Below are positions 40,601-50,182 of a stretch of 64,000 nucleotides of DNA, one piece after another. The stretch is from DASSUW01 sp963730535 (GTDB taxonomy: Bacteria > Actinomycetota > Thermoleophilia > Solirubrobacterales > Solirubrobacteraceae), in the NCBI GenBank assembly GCA_963730535.1, contig CAVSRU010000012.1, forward strand, positions 372,001-436,000, in the 5' to 3' direction. The notes beneath the pieces are model-generated. The model was not told the DNA's origin, did no database searches, and saw nothing but the letters and a program-made list of their open reading frames with translations. A program made the position numbers and the translations under genes. The first letter of the stretch is position 1. Each line of letters begins with the position of its first letter.

Positions 40601-43190
40601 GACGGTCTTGGGCGTCTGCGCCTGGCTCCCGACGTACGGGGTGATCCGGTAGGAGGTCACCGTGCCGCCGCTCGCCGGGGCCGACCAGGCCACGTTGGCC
40701 GAGGTGCGGCCGCCGGCCGCCGCGGAGACGTTCGTCACCGCGCCGGGGACCGCGCGCAGGCGTGTAGATCACGTCCACCCAGTAGTTGCTGGCGGCATAC
40801 GAGTTGACCGGGAACGTGCTGGCGGCGCTGTAGCTGAAGAGGCCGTTCGTCTCCCCGTCCGCGTTGCGCACCCCGTGCAGCGGCGCGCTGTCGATGTCAG
40901 CGCCGCCGTTCGGGCCGGGGGCGGGCGTGCGGTAGAAGTACTCGCCGGTGGCCGAGTAGTGGCCGTTGGGGGCGTGGTACGAGGCCACGTACGTCGTATT
41001 GGGCTGCACTTCGACCGGGCTCGAGAACGTCACCGTCTGCCAGCCGCTCGCCGTCTCCCCCGTGAAGGTCGCCTGCGCCAGGCGCTGCCCGCCCGCGGTC
41101 CACAGGCTGCCGACATGGGTTCCGGTGTTGGCCGCGGCCTTGTAGAAGCGCATGCCCGAGACGGTGCCGTACGAGTCCGAGCGGAACTTGACCCCGACCT
41201 CGACGGGCGTCGGGTCCCCGGAGTCGACCTTGTCGGATGGCACGCTCGTGTTGGGACCCCACAGCGAGCAGGGGCACGCGACATTGATCGTGGCGCTGCT
41301 GGTGGGCGTCTCGATGTTGCCGCTGTCGTCGGTGGCCCGCGACCGGATCGTGGTCGAGGGATGCCCATGGGCAATCCACGTGTACGACCAGCTCGTCGTC
41401 CCGGTGGCCGGATGCCAGCTCTCGCCGCCGTCCGTCGAGACCTCCACGCCGCCCACGACGCCGCCGCCGGCGTCGCTCGCGGTGCCCGAGATGGTGAGCT
41501 GGTTGCCGTCCTGGACGTTCGCCGGCGGGGCGTTGATCGTCGAGGTCGGTTTCGCAGTGTCGGTCGTCCGCGTAGCCCGCACCAGCCCGGCCCCCGGCAT
41601 GAGGGCGTACGGCTGCACGCCCATGTCGGCGAACAGGTTCAGCGTCGCCTGGCGCATGTTGCGGTCGGGCGTGGCGCTCGGATGGAAGTTGTCGTCGAGT
41701 CCGAAGGCCCACTGCACGGTGCCGGCGCTGAACACGCGGGCGCCGCTCGGGGCTCGGTACATCGTCAGGTTGTGCGTCGCAGTGCCGCCGAGCTTGACGC
41801 TGCTCCCGTAGTCGGTGAACACCTCGAGCCCGCTCACGGTCGTCGAGGACATCTTGAACGTACCGGCCGGCCGGAACCCGTTGTCGGCGTCGACGTCCCA
41901 CTCGTAGCCCAGCGTGTCGGGAGCCAGATTGAGCGTCTGGTTCAGCGCGAGGTTGGCGGCGTCGGTGTTACGCCACAGGCGCATGTTGCGGTACGCGTAC
42001 GGCACCGTGAGCCGGGACGTGCCGGAGTTGACGAGGAACGACGTGCCGGTCACCGCGTTCTCCGGCGTGACGTTGTCGGCCGGGTTGGTGAATCGCGAGT
42101 CGCGCCACGTGCCGGTCCAGGACACCGGGTCCTGCTGGGCGGGGAAGTGGGTGTCCTTGTAGGAGACGAGCGTGCGGTTGGCCCGGTTGGCGCCGTCGAT
42201 GCTGGACTCGAAGCGCGTCTTCCAGAACATCAGGTTGCCGGCGAAGAACGCGAGGTTCACGCCCGCGTCGCGGGCGTTCTCGACGTTGGTGCGCTGGGGG
42301 CCCGACCAGTACTCGTCGTGACCGCTGGAGATGAACAGCCGGTGGTTCTGGAGCACCTGGCCGCGGGCGTGGGTGTCCACCCCGCTGACGTAGCTCATGT
42401 CGTAGCCGTTGGCCTCGAGGAACCGGATCATCGAGTACTCGGCACCGCGGAACAGCGCCGACGGCGGGCTGTCCTCCTCGACCCTGAGCGGGCGGTTGTA
42501 GGAGACCTTGTAGGCGGCCTTGTAGCCGAGCGGCTCACCCGCCGGGCAGACGGTGTCGCACGCGTAGAGGCTGTTGCCGCCGTAGCGGTTGTAGGCCTGC
42601 CAGGTCTCGTCGGACGTCTGGAGGACGATGTCGGAGTCGCTGTCGTCGTCGCGCACGACGAAGGTGATGTGACTCTCGATCTCGGGATCGTTGTTGTTGA
42701 CGAGGTGGGCGATGTAGACGCCCGAGACCGCGTCGGCAGGCACCGTCCACGAGCGGGTCACAGCCCAGTTGCCGCAGTCGATCAGTCCGGTACTCGCCTG
42801 CTGGAGACACGCGGGCTGGGTCGAGGTGCCGGTCGGGGCGAGGTTCGAGGCGAGCTTGCGCGCCCCGTCCCCGCCGTAGTAGCCGAGCCGCAGGACGTCG
42901 ATGTGGTAGTTCGAGGAGGTCGCCTTGATCTTGAAGTTGATCGTGTCGCCCGCCTGGACGCTCATCTCCGTGGCGTAGCCCTGGAGGGCAGGGTCGCCCG
43001 GGCCGACCACCTCCCAGTCGGTCCAATTCGTACCCGGCTTGCTGTTCTCGCAGGCGACCTCGTTGGTGACCGGCGTCGAGCACGCCTGGGCGTGCGACGT
43101 CGCGGGCGCAGCCGCGAGCGCGGCGCAGGCCGCGAGCAGGAGCAGCACGGCCGTGGCTAGCCGACATCCGGGCGGCTTGGTCACCCTCAT
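37602..43190 (-). pseudogene. Giant secreted FN3/DUF4082 repeat protein with N,N-dimethylformamidase-like domain; three frameshifts
   Basis: If restored, the gene encodes about 1860 residues. A signal peptide (1-32) comes first. A large N-terminal domain (about 45-520) resembles the C-terminal domain of N,N-dimethylformamidase beta subunits (SSGHDEYWSG, GNLMFWKTRFE). An Ig-like region (about 540-620) follows. Then come four DUF4082-type domains (starting near 633, 1008, 1355 and 1703) separated by pairs of FN3 domains, with a period of about 1.04 kb. Single extra bases near 40757, 40034 and 38225 shift the frame three times and return to the original phase. Protein similarity continues across each break, so they may be sequence errors or recent mutations. 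The product would be a wall or matrix protein of the polysaccharide locus. Confidence 0.8.
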
Positions 43191-43231
43191 GACCCCATTA
43201 ACAGGCAGGTGGAGCAATTGCTTCCTGTCCG

Positions 43232-44164
43232 TTAGTCCAGGTTCGCGCCGGCTCGGCGGTGGGCGGTCTTGCCGTTGCCGTTGCCGTTGCCGTTCCCGTT
43301 GCCGTTTCCGTCCTCCTGCGACGGAACGGGCTCCGGGGTCAGCCAGTACTCGCCGAACGGATCGCGCTGCGAGGTCGGAGCGCGCTCCGGCGACGCACCG
43401 TTGGTGTGGGGCGGCTCCGGCTCGTCGAGCCCGCCGTCGCCCATCGACGTCCAGCTGAGGGCGGCGACGACCCGCCAGTCGCGTGCCACTGCGCGGACGA
43501 GCAGGAGCAGCGCGCATCCGACGGCGAGGAGCACGAGCGTGACGATGATGGCCATCGCGCCGCCGGGCCCACGCACGACCGTGCCCGCTTGCGCGGGGGC
43601 GAGCCCGCCGACCTTGAGCCGCCGTGCGATCGGGGTCTCGGCGGCCTGCGCGTCAAGGTAGTCGCGGAGACCGGCGACCGCCGCGTTCGCGAGGTTCCCG
43701 GCCGTGGCAGCGTCCGGTCCCTGCGTCTCGATCTCGATGATCGGCAGCGGGTCCCCGGATCCGCTCAGGATCACGCGCGTGGCCAGCCCGTACTCACCTG
43801 GGTCCGGCCGCTTGGCCGGCGTCTCCCCCGTCCCGACCGAGGTGTCGCTCCAAAGCTCCGAAGGCTCCAGACCGGCGCGGCGGGCGATCGAGTCCTTGAC
43901 GACGCCGTCGACCATGAGGCTGGCGAGCAGGGTCGTGCGGGCGCCCAGGGTCTCCGACCCCTTGGGGGCGATGTCCACGATCTGGGGGGTCGGCGTGTCG
44001 ACGAGCACGCGGACGGTGGCGACGCCGACCTTCTCCTGGCGGCTCTCCAGTGACGGGAGCCGGAAGGCGACCGCGATGCCGACCAGCAGGGCGATCGCGA
44101 AGACGGCGAGAACCGCCAGCCGGAGGCGCCAGAGGTCTCGGAGGATCGTGACGGTGGTAGTCAT
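43232..44164 (-). CDS. Wzz/YveK-type chain-length determinant protein
   Basis: This 310-residue protein has an N-terminal helix (about 14-38) and a second helix (about 198-222), with an extracytoplasmic helical domain between them. This is the Wzz/YveK topology. The C-terminal cytoplasmic tail ends in a (GN)n run encoded by a hexanucleotide repeat. No BY-kinase domain or Tyr cluster is present. It would control polysaccharide chain length with a polymerase. It starts at ATG 44164, is divergent from the deacetylase gene, and precedes the giant gene. Confidence 0.8.
   Translation of the reverse strand: MTTTVTILRDLWRLRLAVLAVFAIALLVGIAVAFRLPSLESRQEKVGVATVRVLVDTPTPQIVDIAPKGSETLGARTTLLASLMVDGVVKDSIARRAGLEPSELWSDTSVGTGETPAKRPDPGEYGLATRVILSGSGDPLPIIEIETQGPDAATAGNLANAAVAGLRDYLDAQAAETPIARRLKVGGLAPAQAGTVVRGPGGAMAIIVTLVLLAVGCALLLLVRAVARDWRVVAALSWTSMGDGGLDEPEPPHTNGASPERAPTSQRDPFGEYWLTPEPVPSQEDGNGNGNGNGNGNGKTAHRRAGANLD
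43270..43311. repeat. In-frame hexanucleotide tandem repeat
   Basis: About seven copies of TTGCCG-type hexamers (with single-base variants) encode the C-terminal (Gly-Asn)n run of the Wzz-like protein. Gain or loss of units would not change the reading frame. Confidence 0.85.
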
Positions 44165-44229
44165 CGGATTCGCCGTACCAACGCGAGGCGACCGAGCCTT
44201 CTTCCGGCCGCGCAAGCGCCGCCGCGCCG

Positions 44230-44904
44230 ATGTCGTTGATCAGACAAGTGCAAGGACGCGCGATCAACCTCACCTTCCACGGGATCGGCGATCCCGGGCG
44301 GCCCCTGGATGCCGGCGAGCAGGACGTGTGGGTGACCGAGGAGAGCTTTCTCGCGGTGCTCGACTCGGTCGCCGGTCGTCCCGAGGTCCGGATCACGTTC
44401 GACGACGGCAACGCGTCGGACCTCGAGCATGCGCTCCCGGCGCTCAGCGCGCGCGGCTTGAGCGCGACGTTCTTCGTGGTGGCGGGCCGGATCGGCGCGC
44501 CCGGCTTCCTCGACGCGGCCGGCGTGCGCGAGCTCGCCGCGGCCGGCATGGACATCGGCTCCCACGGCATGCGCCATCGCCCGTGGCGACGGCTCGACGA
44601 CGTCGCCGTGCACGAGGAGCTGGTGCACGCCAAGCAACTGCTGGAGGAGGTCGTGGAGCGCCCCGTCACGCAGGCGGCCTGCCCGTTCGGCGCGTACGAC
44701 CGGAAGACGCTGCGGACACTCCGCGGCCGCGGCTACCAAACCGTCTACACCAGCGATCGCGGCACCGCGAAGCCCGGCAGCTGGGTACAGGCGCGCAACA
44801 GCGTGCACCAGGGCGACGACGGCCGGCTGCTCGAGCAGATCGTCTCAGCGGAGCGGCGCGCGCTGCCACGCCGGGCGAAGCAGCTGGCCAAGCGCTGGCG
44901 CTGA
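44230..44904 (+). CDS. Polysaccharide deacetylase (CE4, NodB-like)
   Basis: This 224-residue protein has the CE4 catalytic motifs TFDDG (56-60) and SHGMRH (111-116), metal-binding Asp and His. No signal peptide is present, so it is cytoplasmic or exported by other means. It would remove N- or O-acetyl groups from sugars of the polysaccharide. It is divergently arranged from the Wzz gene and precedes the oxidoreductase gene by 85 bases. Confidence 0.88.
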   Translation: MSLIRQVQGRAINLTFHGIGDPGRPLDAGEQDVWVTEESFLAVLDSVAGRPEVRITFDDGNASDLEHALPALSARGLSATFFVVAGRIGAPGFLDAAGVRELAAAGMDIGSHGMRHRPWRRLDDVAVHEELVHAKQLLEEVVERPVTQAACPFGAYDRKTLRTLRGRGYQTVYTSDRGTAKPGSWVQARNSVHQGDDGRLLEQIVSAERRALPRRAKQLAKRWR

Positions 44905-44989
44905 TGGCCGCGTTTCAGGTCCGTCGCGCGGAAGCTGAAGGGCGGGGCCGCCGTTCTATCCCCGTGAAGACGACGAAAGTGAGCACCTG

Positions 44990-46054
44990 ATGTCGGACTC
45001 GGCGATCAACCTCGCGGTCGTGGGCTACGGCTATTGGGGCCCGAACATCGTCCGCAACGTGATGGAGCGACCCGAGGTCGCACTGTGGGGTCTGTGCGAG
45101 AAGAGCCCGGAGCGCGTCGCGAAGTTCGAGGCCCGCTTCCCGGGCGCGCGCGCATGCGCGAGCTTCGACGAGGTGCTGGCCGACCCGACGGTGGACGCCG
45201 TCTCGATCGCCACTCCCCCGGCCACCCATTTCCCGCTCGCCAAGCAGGCGCTCGAGGCCGGCAAGCACGTGCTCGTGGAGAAGCCGCTGGCCACCACCGG
45301 CGCCGACGCCGAGGCCCTGATCGAGCTCGCCGAGCGCAACCGCCTCGTCCTCATGCCCGGGCACACGTTCCTCTACAGCCCGGCCGTCAACAAGGTGCGT
45401 GACCTGATCACCTCCGGCGAGCTCGGCGAGATCTACTTCGTCACGTCGTCGCGCATGAACCTGGGCATCTACCAGCCCGACGGCGTCATCCGGGACCTCG
45501 CCCCGCACGACCTCTCGATCCTGCTCTACTGGCTCGAGCAGCCGGTCTCCGCCGTGTCGGCGTCGGGCTCGACGATCTTCCAGACGGGCGTCCCCGAGAC
45601 CGCGTTCATCACCCTCACGTTCAAGGAGGGCGCGACCGCGAACGTCCAGCTCTCCTGGCTTGCCCCGCACAAGGTGCGCCAGATGATCGTGGTGGGCAGC
45701 AAGCGCATGGTCGTGTACGACGACGCCGCGCTCGACGGGCCCGTGCGCATCTACGATCGCGGCGTCGACTTCACCGAGCCGTCGACCTTCGGCGAGTACC
45801 AGCTCACGTACCGCTCGGGCGACATGGTCGTGCCGCGGCTCGACGCCGCCGAGCCGCTCGGCCTCGAGCTGGCGGACTTCGCGCATGCGATCCACACCGG
45901 TAGCGCGCCGCGGTCCGACGCGCCCCTGGGTGCGGAGGTCGTGCGGATCCTCGAGGCGGCCCACACCTCCCTCGCCGCGGCGGGAGAGCCGGTTGCGCTC
46001 AAGCGCAGCGGCCTCCAGCCGTTCGGGTACGACCAGATCAAGCGCGCGGCATGA
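44990..46054 (+). CDS. Gfo/Idh/MocA-family NAD(P)-dependent sugar oxidoreductase
   Basis: This 354-residue protein has an N-terminal Rossmann fold (VVGYGYWGPNIVRN) and the family EKP motif HVLVEKPLATT. The substrate-binding C-terminal half contains DLAPHDLSILLYWL. It resembles WbpB/WlbA-type enzymes that oxidise nucleotide sugars, often as a prelude to amination. The start is ATG 44990. It overlaps the next glycosyltransferase gene by four bases and would act in precursor synthesis for the locus. Confidence 0.9.
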   Translation: MSDSAINLAVVGYGYWGPNIVRNVMERPEVALWGLCEKSPERVAKFEARFPGARACASFDEVLADPTVDAVSIATPPATHFPLAKQALEAGKHVLVEKPLATTGADAEALIELAERNRLVLMPGHTFLYSPAVNKVRDLITSGELGEIYFVTSSRMNLGIYQPDGVIRDLAPHDLSILLYWLEQPVSAVSASGSTIFQTGVPETAFITLTFKEGATANVQLSWLAPHKVRQMIVVGSKRMVVYDDAALDGPVRIYDRGVDFTEPSTFGEYQLTYRSGDMVVPRLDAAEPLGLELADFAHAIHTGSAPRSDAPLGAEVVRILEAAHTSLAAAGEPVALKRSGLQPFGYDQIKRAA

Positions 46055-47476
46055 CGCTCGCGGCCGCTCTGCTGCGGGCGCAGCGGCAGGGCTGGCGGGC
46101 GCCCGCTCCGGTGCGCCGGCTCGGCCGGCAGCTGCTGCACCGCGCCGCGACGGATGCGGCCCCCGTCGAGGACTGGAGCACCACGATCGTCGGCGGGGCG
46201 CCGCTCGGCCCGGCGCCCGCGCCGACCGCGACCGGGAGCGGCCCCGCGTCCTCGTCGCGTCCGGGCCGCGCGTCCGCCGGCCCGCGGCTGCGGTGCTTCG
46301 TCGCCACCGGCGTCCTCGACGTCGGTGGAGAGGACGAGGTCGTCGCCTTCCTCGGACGCCGGCTGCCCGAGCACGGGCTCGACACCGTCGTGCTCCACAG
46401 CGGCACCTCCGTGGGAGCGCACGGAGGCGCCGGCGGGCGGCTCAGCTCCGACCTCCTCAGCGAGGGGGTTCGCGTCGTGGAGGTCACCAGGAGCTCCGCG
46501 AGCCGCCTGATCGACGAGCTCAGGCCGGATGTCATCAGCGCGCACGGCGCGCCCGGACTGGTGGCTCGAGCTGGCCGCCGACCATGGCGTCCCCTACGTC
46601 GAGACGCTGCACGGCATGCACTCGTTCTTCGACGCCGACTGGGAGCAGGAGGCGCGGCGCAGCGCGGGGATCTCGCGGATCATCGCTGTGAGCGAGCTCG
46701 TGCGGCGGCAGTATCTGGCCGGCAACCGCCGCGTCGACCCGCAGCATGTCGTCACCGTGCCCAACAGCGTCGACGAGCGCAGGTTGCCGCGCCTCGACCG
46801 CGCAGCGTGTCGTGCGTGGCTCAACCTCGACGACGAGTTTCTTTTCGTTTCGCTCGCGCGGCATGCGCTCCAGAAGAACACGTTCGCTCTGATCGGCGCG
46901 TTCGCCGACGTCGCCGCAGCGCACCCGGAGGCTCATCTGCTCATCGCCGGCAGGCCGGACGACCCCTCGTACGCGCAGCAGGAGCAGCGCCTCCGGCGCA
47001 GCCTTCCGTGCCGCGAGCGGATTCATCTGCGCGACCACGCGCCGTGGCCGGCCGCGCTCCTGGCGGCGGCCGACGGCTTCGTCCTCGACTCGTACTTCGA
47101 GGGCTGGTCCCTCGCCTCGATGGAGGCGCTGGCGGCCGGCCTGCCGGTCGTCCTCAGCGACGTCGGAGGCGCGCGCGAGCAGGTGGGCGCCGGCGGCGAG
47201 CGCGGCTATCTCGTGCCGAACCCGATCGGCGATCCGCTCCAGGTCGACTGGAGCTCGATCCGGGCCTCGCTCTACGCCGCCCAGCCGAACCGCGAGCCGC
47301 TCGTCGCGGCGATGTCGGCCATGATCGGCGAGCGCGACGCCTGGCGTGCCCGCCGCGAGGAGCTGCGGGCCGAGTCCGCGATCCGGTTCCACCCGGATCA
47401 CGCCCTGTCCGGCCACGCCGCCGTGCTCCGCGGCGCCGCCGTCGAGAGCGGCCGGCCGAGCCGCCTCGTGGCCTAG
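46051..47476 (+). pseudogene. GT4-family glycosyltransferase, single frameshift
   Basis: An intact product would have about 475 residues. The first frame (to about 46555) gives the N-terminal GT-B domain, ending RPDVISAHGAP. The second frame continues DWWLELAADHGVPYVETLHGMH through NSVDERRL, FVSLARHALQKNTFALI and the C-terminal motif DSYFEGWSLASMEALAAGLPVVLSDVGG. An extra G in GCCCGGACTGG near 46555 breaks the frame. Either half alone would be inactive. It overlaps the oxidoreductase gene by ATGA. Sequencing error is possible. Confidence 0.82.
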
Positions 47477-47488
47477 CTAGCTAGGGGT

Positions 47489-47542
47489 GCCCAACGGGAC
47501 ATCGCTCGACACGGAATGGCCCGTTGGGCGGGCCCCCGTGTC
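47489..47542. terminator. Hairpin with pseudoknot potential between convergent genes
   Basis: GCCCAACGGG (47489-47498) pairs with CCCGTTGGGC (47520-47529) around a 21-base loop. Within the loop GACACGG (47508-47514) can pair with CCGTGTC (47536-47542) beyond the stem. It lies between the convergent GT4 and GT2 genes, so it could act as a terminator for one or both, or as a structured RNA. There is no U-tract. Confidence 0.5.
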
Positions 47543-47546
47543 TTAT

Positions 47547-48668
47547 TCAAACTCCGCTGAACCGCCGGCGGTGCCAGCTGACGCGGCCCTCGAGGTCGCG
47601 GACGACCTCGCGGGCGCGGAAGGCGAGCGTGCGCCGCGCACGATCCACCCCGGCCGCCTCGCGGCGCTCCAGGGCTCGCCACGAGCGGGAGCGCGCGATG
47701 TCCGGGTCCACCGTCATGGCGAACTCGCGGTAGGCGGCCGGGTCGACCGCGCCCTCCGGGCCGGTCATGTACTCCCAGGCGGCGAGCCACAGGGCCTTGC
47801 GGGCGAGCGACCGGTAGGCGGTCCGGCGAAGGTCGGCAAGCGTCTGCGGATCGCCGCCGACGGAGCCGTCGAGCGCCGCGTCGAAGGCCTCCTTCGTCTT
47901 GTGCAGGTTCACGACCGCGCTTGCGAACTCGGTGCGGCTCATGTTGGTCCCGTGGAGGCGGTAGTAGAGCTGGTCGACGCCGCTCACCATCCCGACGTCG
48001 GCGGCCTGCGCCGCCCGCATCCACCACTCGTGATCGCCGCTGTGGGGCAGGTCCTCGCGGTAGCCGCCGACCTGCTCGATGACGCTGCGCCGGACGACCG
48101 CGTCGCTGGAGCGGATGACGTTGGTGGCGCGGCGGCAGTTGTCGTCGAGCCAGTCCATGCCGCTCCACACCGACCAGCTGCGGGTCCGCGTGCGGGCGGG
48201 CGGCGGCTCGTCGGAGAAGTCGATCGACCACCCGTAGACGAAGCCGACCGAGGGATGGCGCTCCATCAGCGCCACGGCCCGCGACAGCGCGCCGGGGGTG
48301 AGCATGTCGTCGGCCGACAGGAGCAGGACGTACTCCCCGTCGACCTGGGCGAAGCCGATGTTGTACGTGGCGATGTGGCCCTGGTTCGTGGCGTTGCGGT
48401 GCACCCGCACCCGGGGATCGCGGGCCGCGATCGCCTCGGCCACGTCACCGCTCCCGTCGGGCGACGCGTCGTCGACGATCAGCACGTCGACGTCGACATC
48501 CGGCTGCTCGAGGATGCTCCCCACGCACGCTTCGAGGAAGTGGCCGTAGTTGTAACAAGGGACGACCACCGACACCCTCGGGCGACGGGTCATCCCATCC
48601 GACGGCCGCATGACCCGCGCCCTGGCGTACCCGCTCAGCGACAGTCGCTGGAGCGCGAGGTCAAGCAT
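47547..48668 (-). CDS. GT2-family glycosyltransferase
   Basis: This 373-residue GT-A protein has VSVVVPCYNYGHFL, the VLIVDDASPDGSGDVA nucleotide-binding block and the LLLSADDMLTPG metal-binding DxD-like motif. GDHEWWMRAA supplies the ED-type base region. It adds a sugar to the growing repeat on its lipid carrier. It closely resembles the GT2 at 50183-51186 (shared ASPDGSG, GHIATYN and LLLSADD segments), suggesting a duplication. The start ATG 48668 overlaps the flippase stop by eight bases; ATG 48593 (MTRRPRVSV) is a shorter choice. Confidence 0.9.
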   Translation of the reverse strand: MLDLALQRLSLSGYARARVMRPSDGMTRRPRVSVVVPCYNYGHFLEACVGSILEQPDVDVDVLIVDDASPDGSGDVAEAIAARDPRVRVHRNATNQGHIATYNIGFAQVDGEYVLLLSADDMLTPGALSRAVALMERHPSVGFVYGWSIDFSDEPPPARTRTRSWSVWSGMDWLDDNCRRATNVIRSSDAVVRRSVIEQVGGYREDLPHSGDHEWWMRAAQAADVGMVSGVDQLYYRLHGTNMSRTEFASAVVNLHKTKEAFDAALDGSVGGDPQTLADLRRTAYRSLARKALWLAAWEYMTGPEGAVDPAAYREFAMTVDPDIARSRSWRALERREAAGVDRARRTLAFRAREVVRDLEGRVSWHRRRFSGV

Positions 48669-50181
48669 GGACGGCCTCCGGGTCCGGCGCCGGCGCGGGG
48701 CGTCGGGCCCGCAGCAAGATCGGCGCGAGGCGGGTCGCGAACGTCATGAGCGTCCCCCACGGCACCGGGAACCAGGCGCGCAGCACCGCCAGGTAGACGA
48801 CCGCCGCGGCGGGCACCACGACCGCGACGTTGAGCGCCGCCGAAGCGCCTATCGCGGACATCGCGGAGGTGGCCGGGAGGCTGACCGCCACGAGCGCGCC
48901 GCACGCGGACAGCGCCGGCCCGACGTCCCGCCACAGGTGGGCGAGCACGCGCGTGCCCGCGCTCCGATGCAGGATGCCGTAGGCGACGAGCACGAAGCCC
49001 GTGTGCACGGCGGCAGCCGCCCCCGCGACCGCCGTCAGCCCGAACGGGGCGGTGAAGAAGACCGCGGTCGCGTAGACCACGAAATGCGCCCAGCCGAAGC
49101 CGAGGACGGCACGCGAGCGGCCGCCGGCCATCAGCGTCGTGCCGACGGCGTCGATCACGATCACCGCGGCGCCGCCGATCGCCAGCACCTGCGTCGGCCC
49201 GACGGCCGGCTCCCACTCGGGCCCGAACACCCATGGCACGGCCACCGGCGCGAGGATCGCCAGCAGCGCCAGGCAGGGGAACAGCAGCACGGTCAGCAGG
49301 GAGACCATCTGCCCGCGCAGCGCACCCATGTCCTCACCGTTCCGTGCCCGGGCGAGGACGGGCAGCCCGACGGTGGCCATCACGCCGCTGACCTTCTTCT
49401 GGTACTCGACGGACAGCGTGTAGGCGCGGAAGTACAGCCCCGACTGGAGCGCGCCCAGCCGCGCGCCGACGATCGCGTAATCGCAGTTGGCGAAGCCGAT
49501 CCAGCTGACGGCCGCCAGCCAGTTGGGCACGCCGTTGTGGAGCAGCTCCTTCGTCGGCTGCCAGCGGATCCGAGGGGCAGGCGGCGGCGCCCAGAGCCAC
49601 GCCAGCCCAGTCTGGGCTGCGGTGGCGGCCACCACCCCGAGCACGAGCGCGGGGCCGTCCAGCCCCATCAGCGCCAGCCCGACGGCGCCCAGGCCTCGGA
49701 GACCGGAGCCGACCACGTCGAGGATGCTCAGCCGGCGGAAGTCGAGGCGCCGCTGGAGCTGGGCGAACGGCACCGCGCCGGCCGCCGCGATCAGGGCACC
49801 GGGCGCCGACAGCCGCACGATGTCGGCAGTGGGGTCGCCGAGGATCGGGACCACGATCAGCTCCGCGGCGAGCAGGATCAGGCCGACGAGGACGGCGCCG
49901 GAGGCGAGCGCGATCGCGGTCGCCGCCTGCAGGTGAGCGTGCTCGAGCTTCGGATGCTGCACGAGCGCGGTGCTGAGCGCCGAAACGGACGCGGCGCCGA
50001 ACCCGCTGATCAGGCTGGCGGCGGCGAAGTGCCCGAACTCGACCGGCGGGATCAGGTGCGCCAGCGCCACCATCGAGCCGACGAGCATCACCTCGACGAT
50101 CGGCCGGGCGATCATCACCCAGCGCAGCCCGCGCACGGTCGCCGCCCGGAGGTCCTTCAGATCCTGCGGCCCGTCGCTCAT
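48661..50181 (-). CDS. Polysaccharide flippase (Wzx/MATE-like, lipopolysaccharide exporter family)
   Basis: This 506-residue integral membrane protein has 12-14 hydrophobic segments and begins MSDGPQDLKDLRAATVRG. Conserved charged residues occur in the first helices (PPVEFGHFAAASLISGFG), as in Wzx/RfbX. It would flip the lipid-linked repeat unit across the membrane. It uses ATG 50181. An open frame running on upstream would fuse it to the GT2 gene, but that junction lies across a frameshift and is rejected. Confidence 0.88.
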   Translation of the reverse strand: MSDGPQDLKDLRAATVRGLRWVMIARPIVEVMLVGSMVALAHLIPPVEFGHFAAASLISGFGAASVSALSTALVQHPKLEHAHLQAATAIALASGAVLVGLILLAAELIVVPILGDPTADIVRLSAPGALIAAAGAVPFAQLQRRLDFRRLSILDVVGSGLRGLGAVGLALMGLDGPALVLGVVAATAAQTGLAWLWAPPPAPRIRWQPTKELLHNGVPNWLAAVSWIGFANCDYAIVGARLGALQSGLYFRAYTLSVEYQKKVSGVMATVGLPVLARARNGEDMGALRGQMVSLLTVLLFPCLALLAILAPVAVPWVFGPEWEPAVGPTQVLAIGGAAVIVIDAVGTTLMAGGRSRAVLGFGWAHFVVYATAVFFTAPFGLTAVAGAAAAVHTGFVLVAYGILHRSAGTRVLAHLWRDVGPALSACGALVAVSLPATSAMSAIGASAALNVAVVVPAAAVVYLAVLRAWFPVPWGTLMTFATRLAPILLRARRPAPAPDPEAVHA

Positions 50182-50182
50182 G

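Noticed and set aside
37602..43190. Programmed frameshifting in the giant repeat gene
   Set aside because: The three shift sites share no slippery heptamer or downstream structure, and similar single-base breaks occur in unrelated genes nearby. Error or mutation is simpler.
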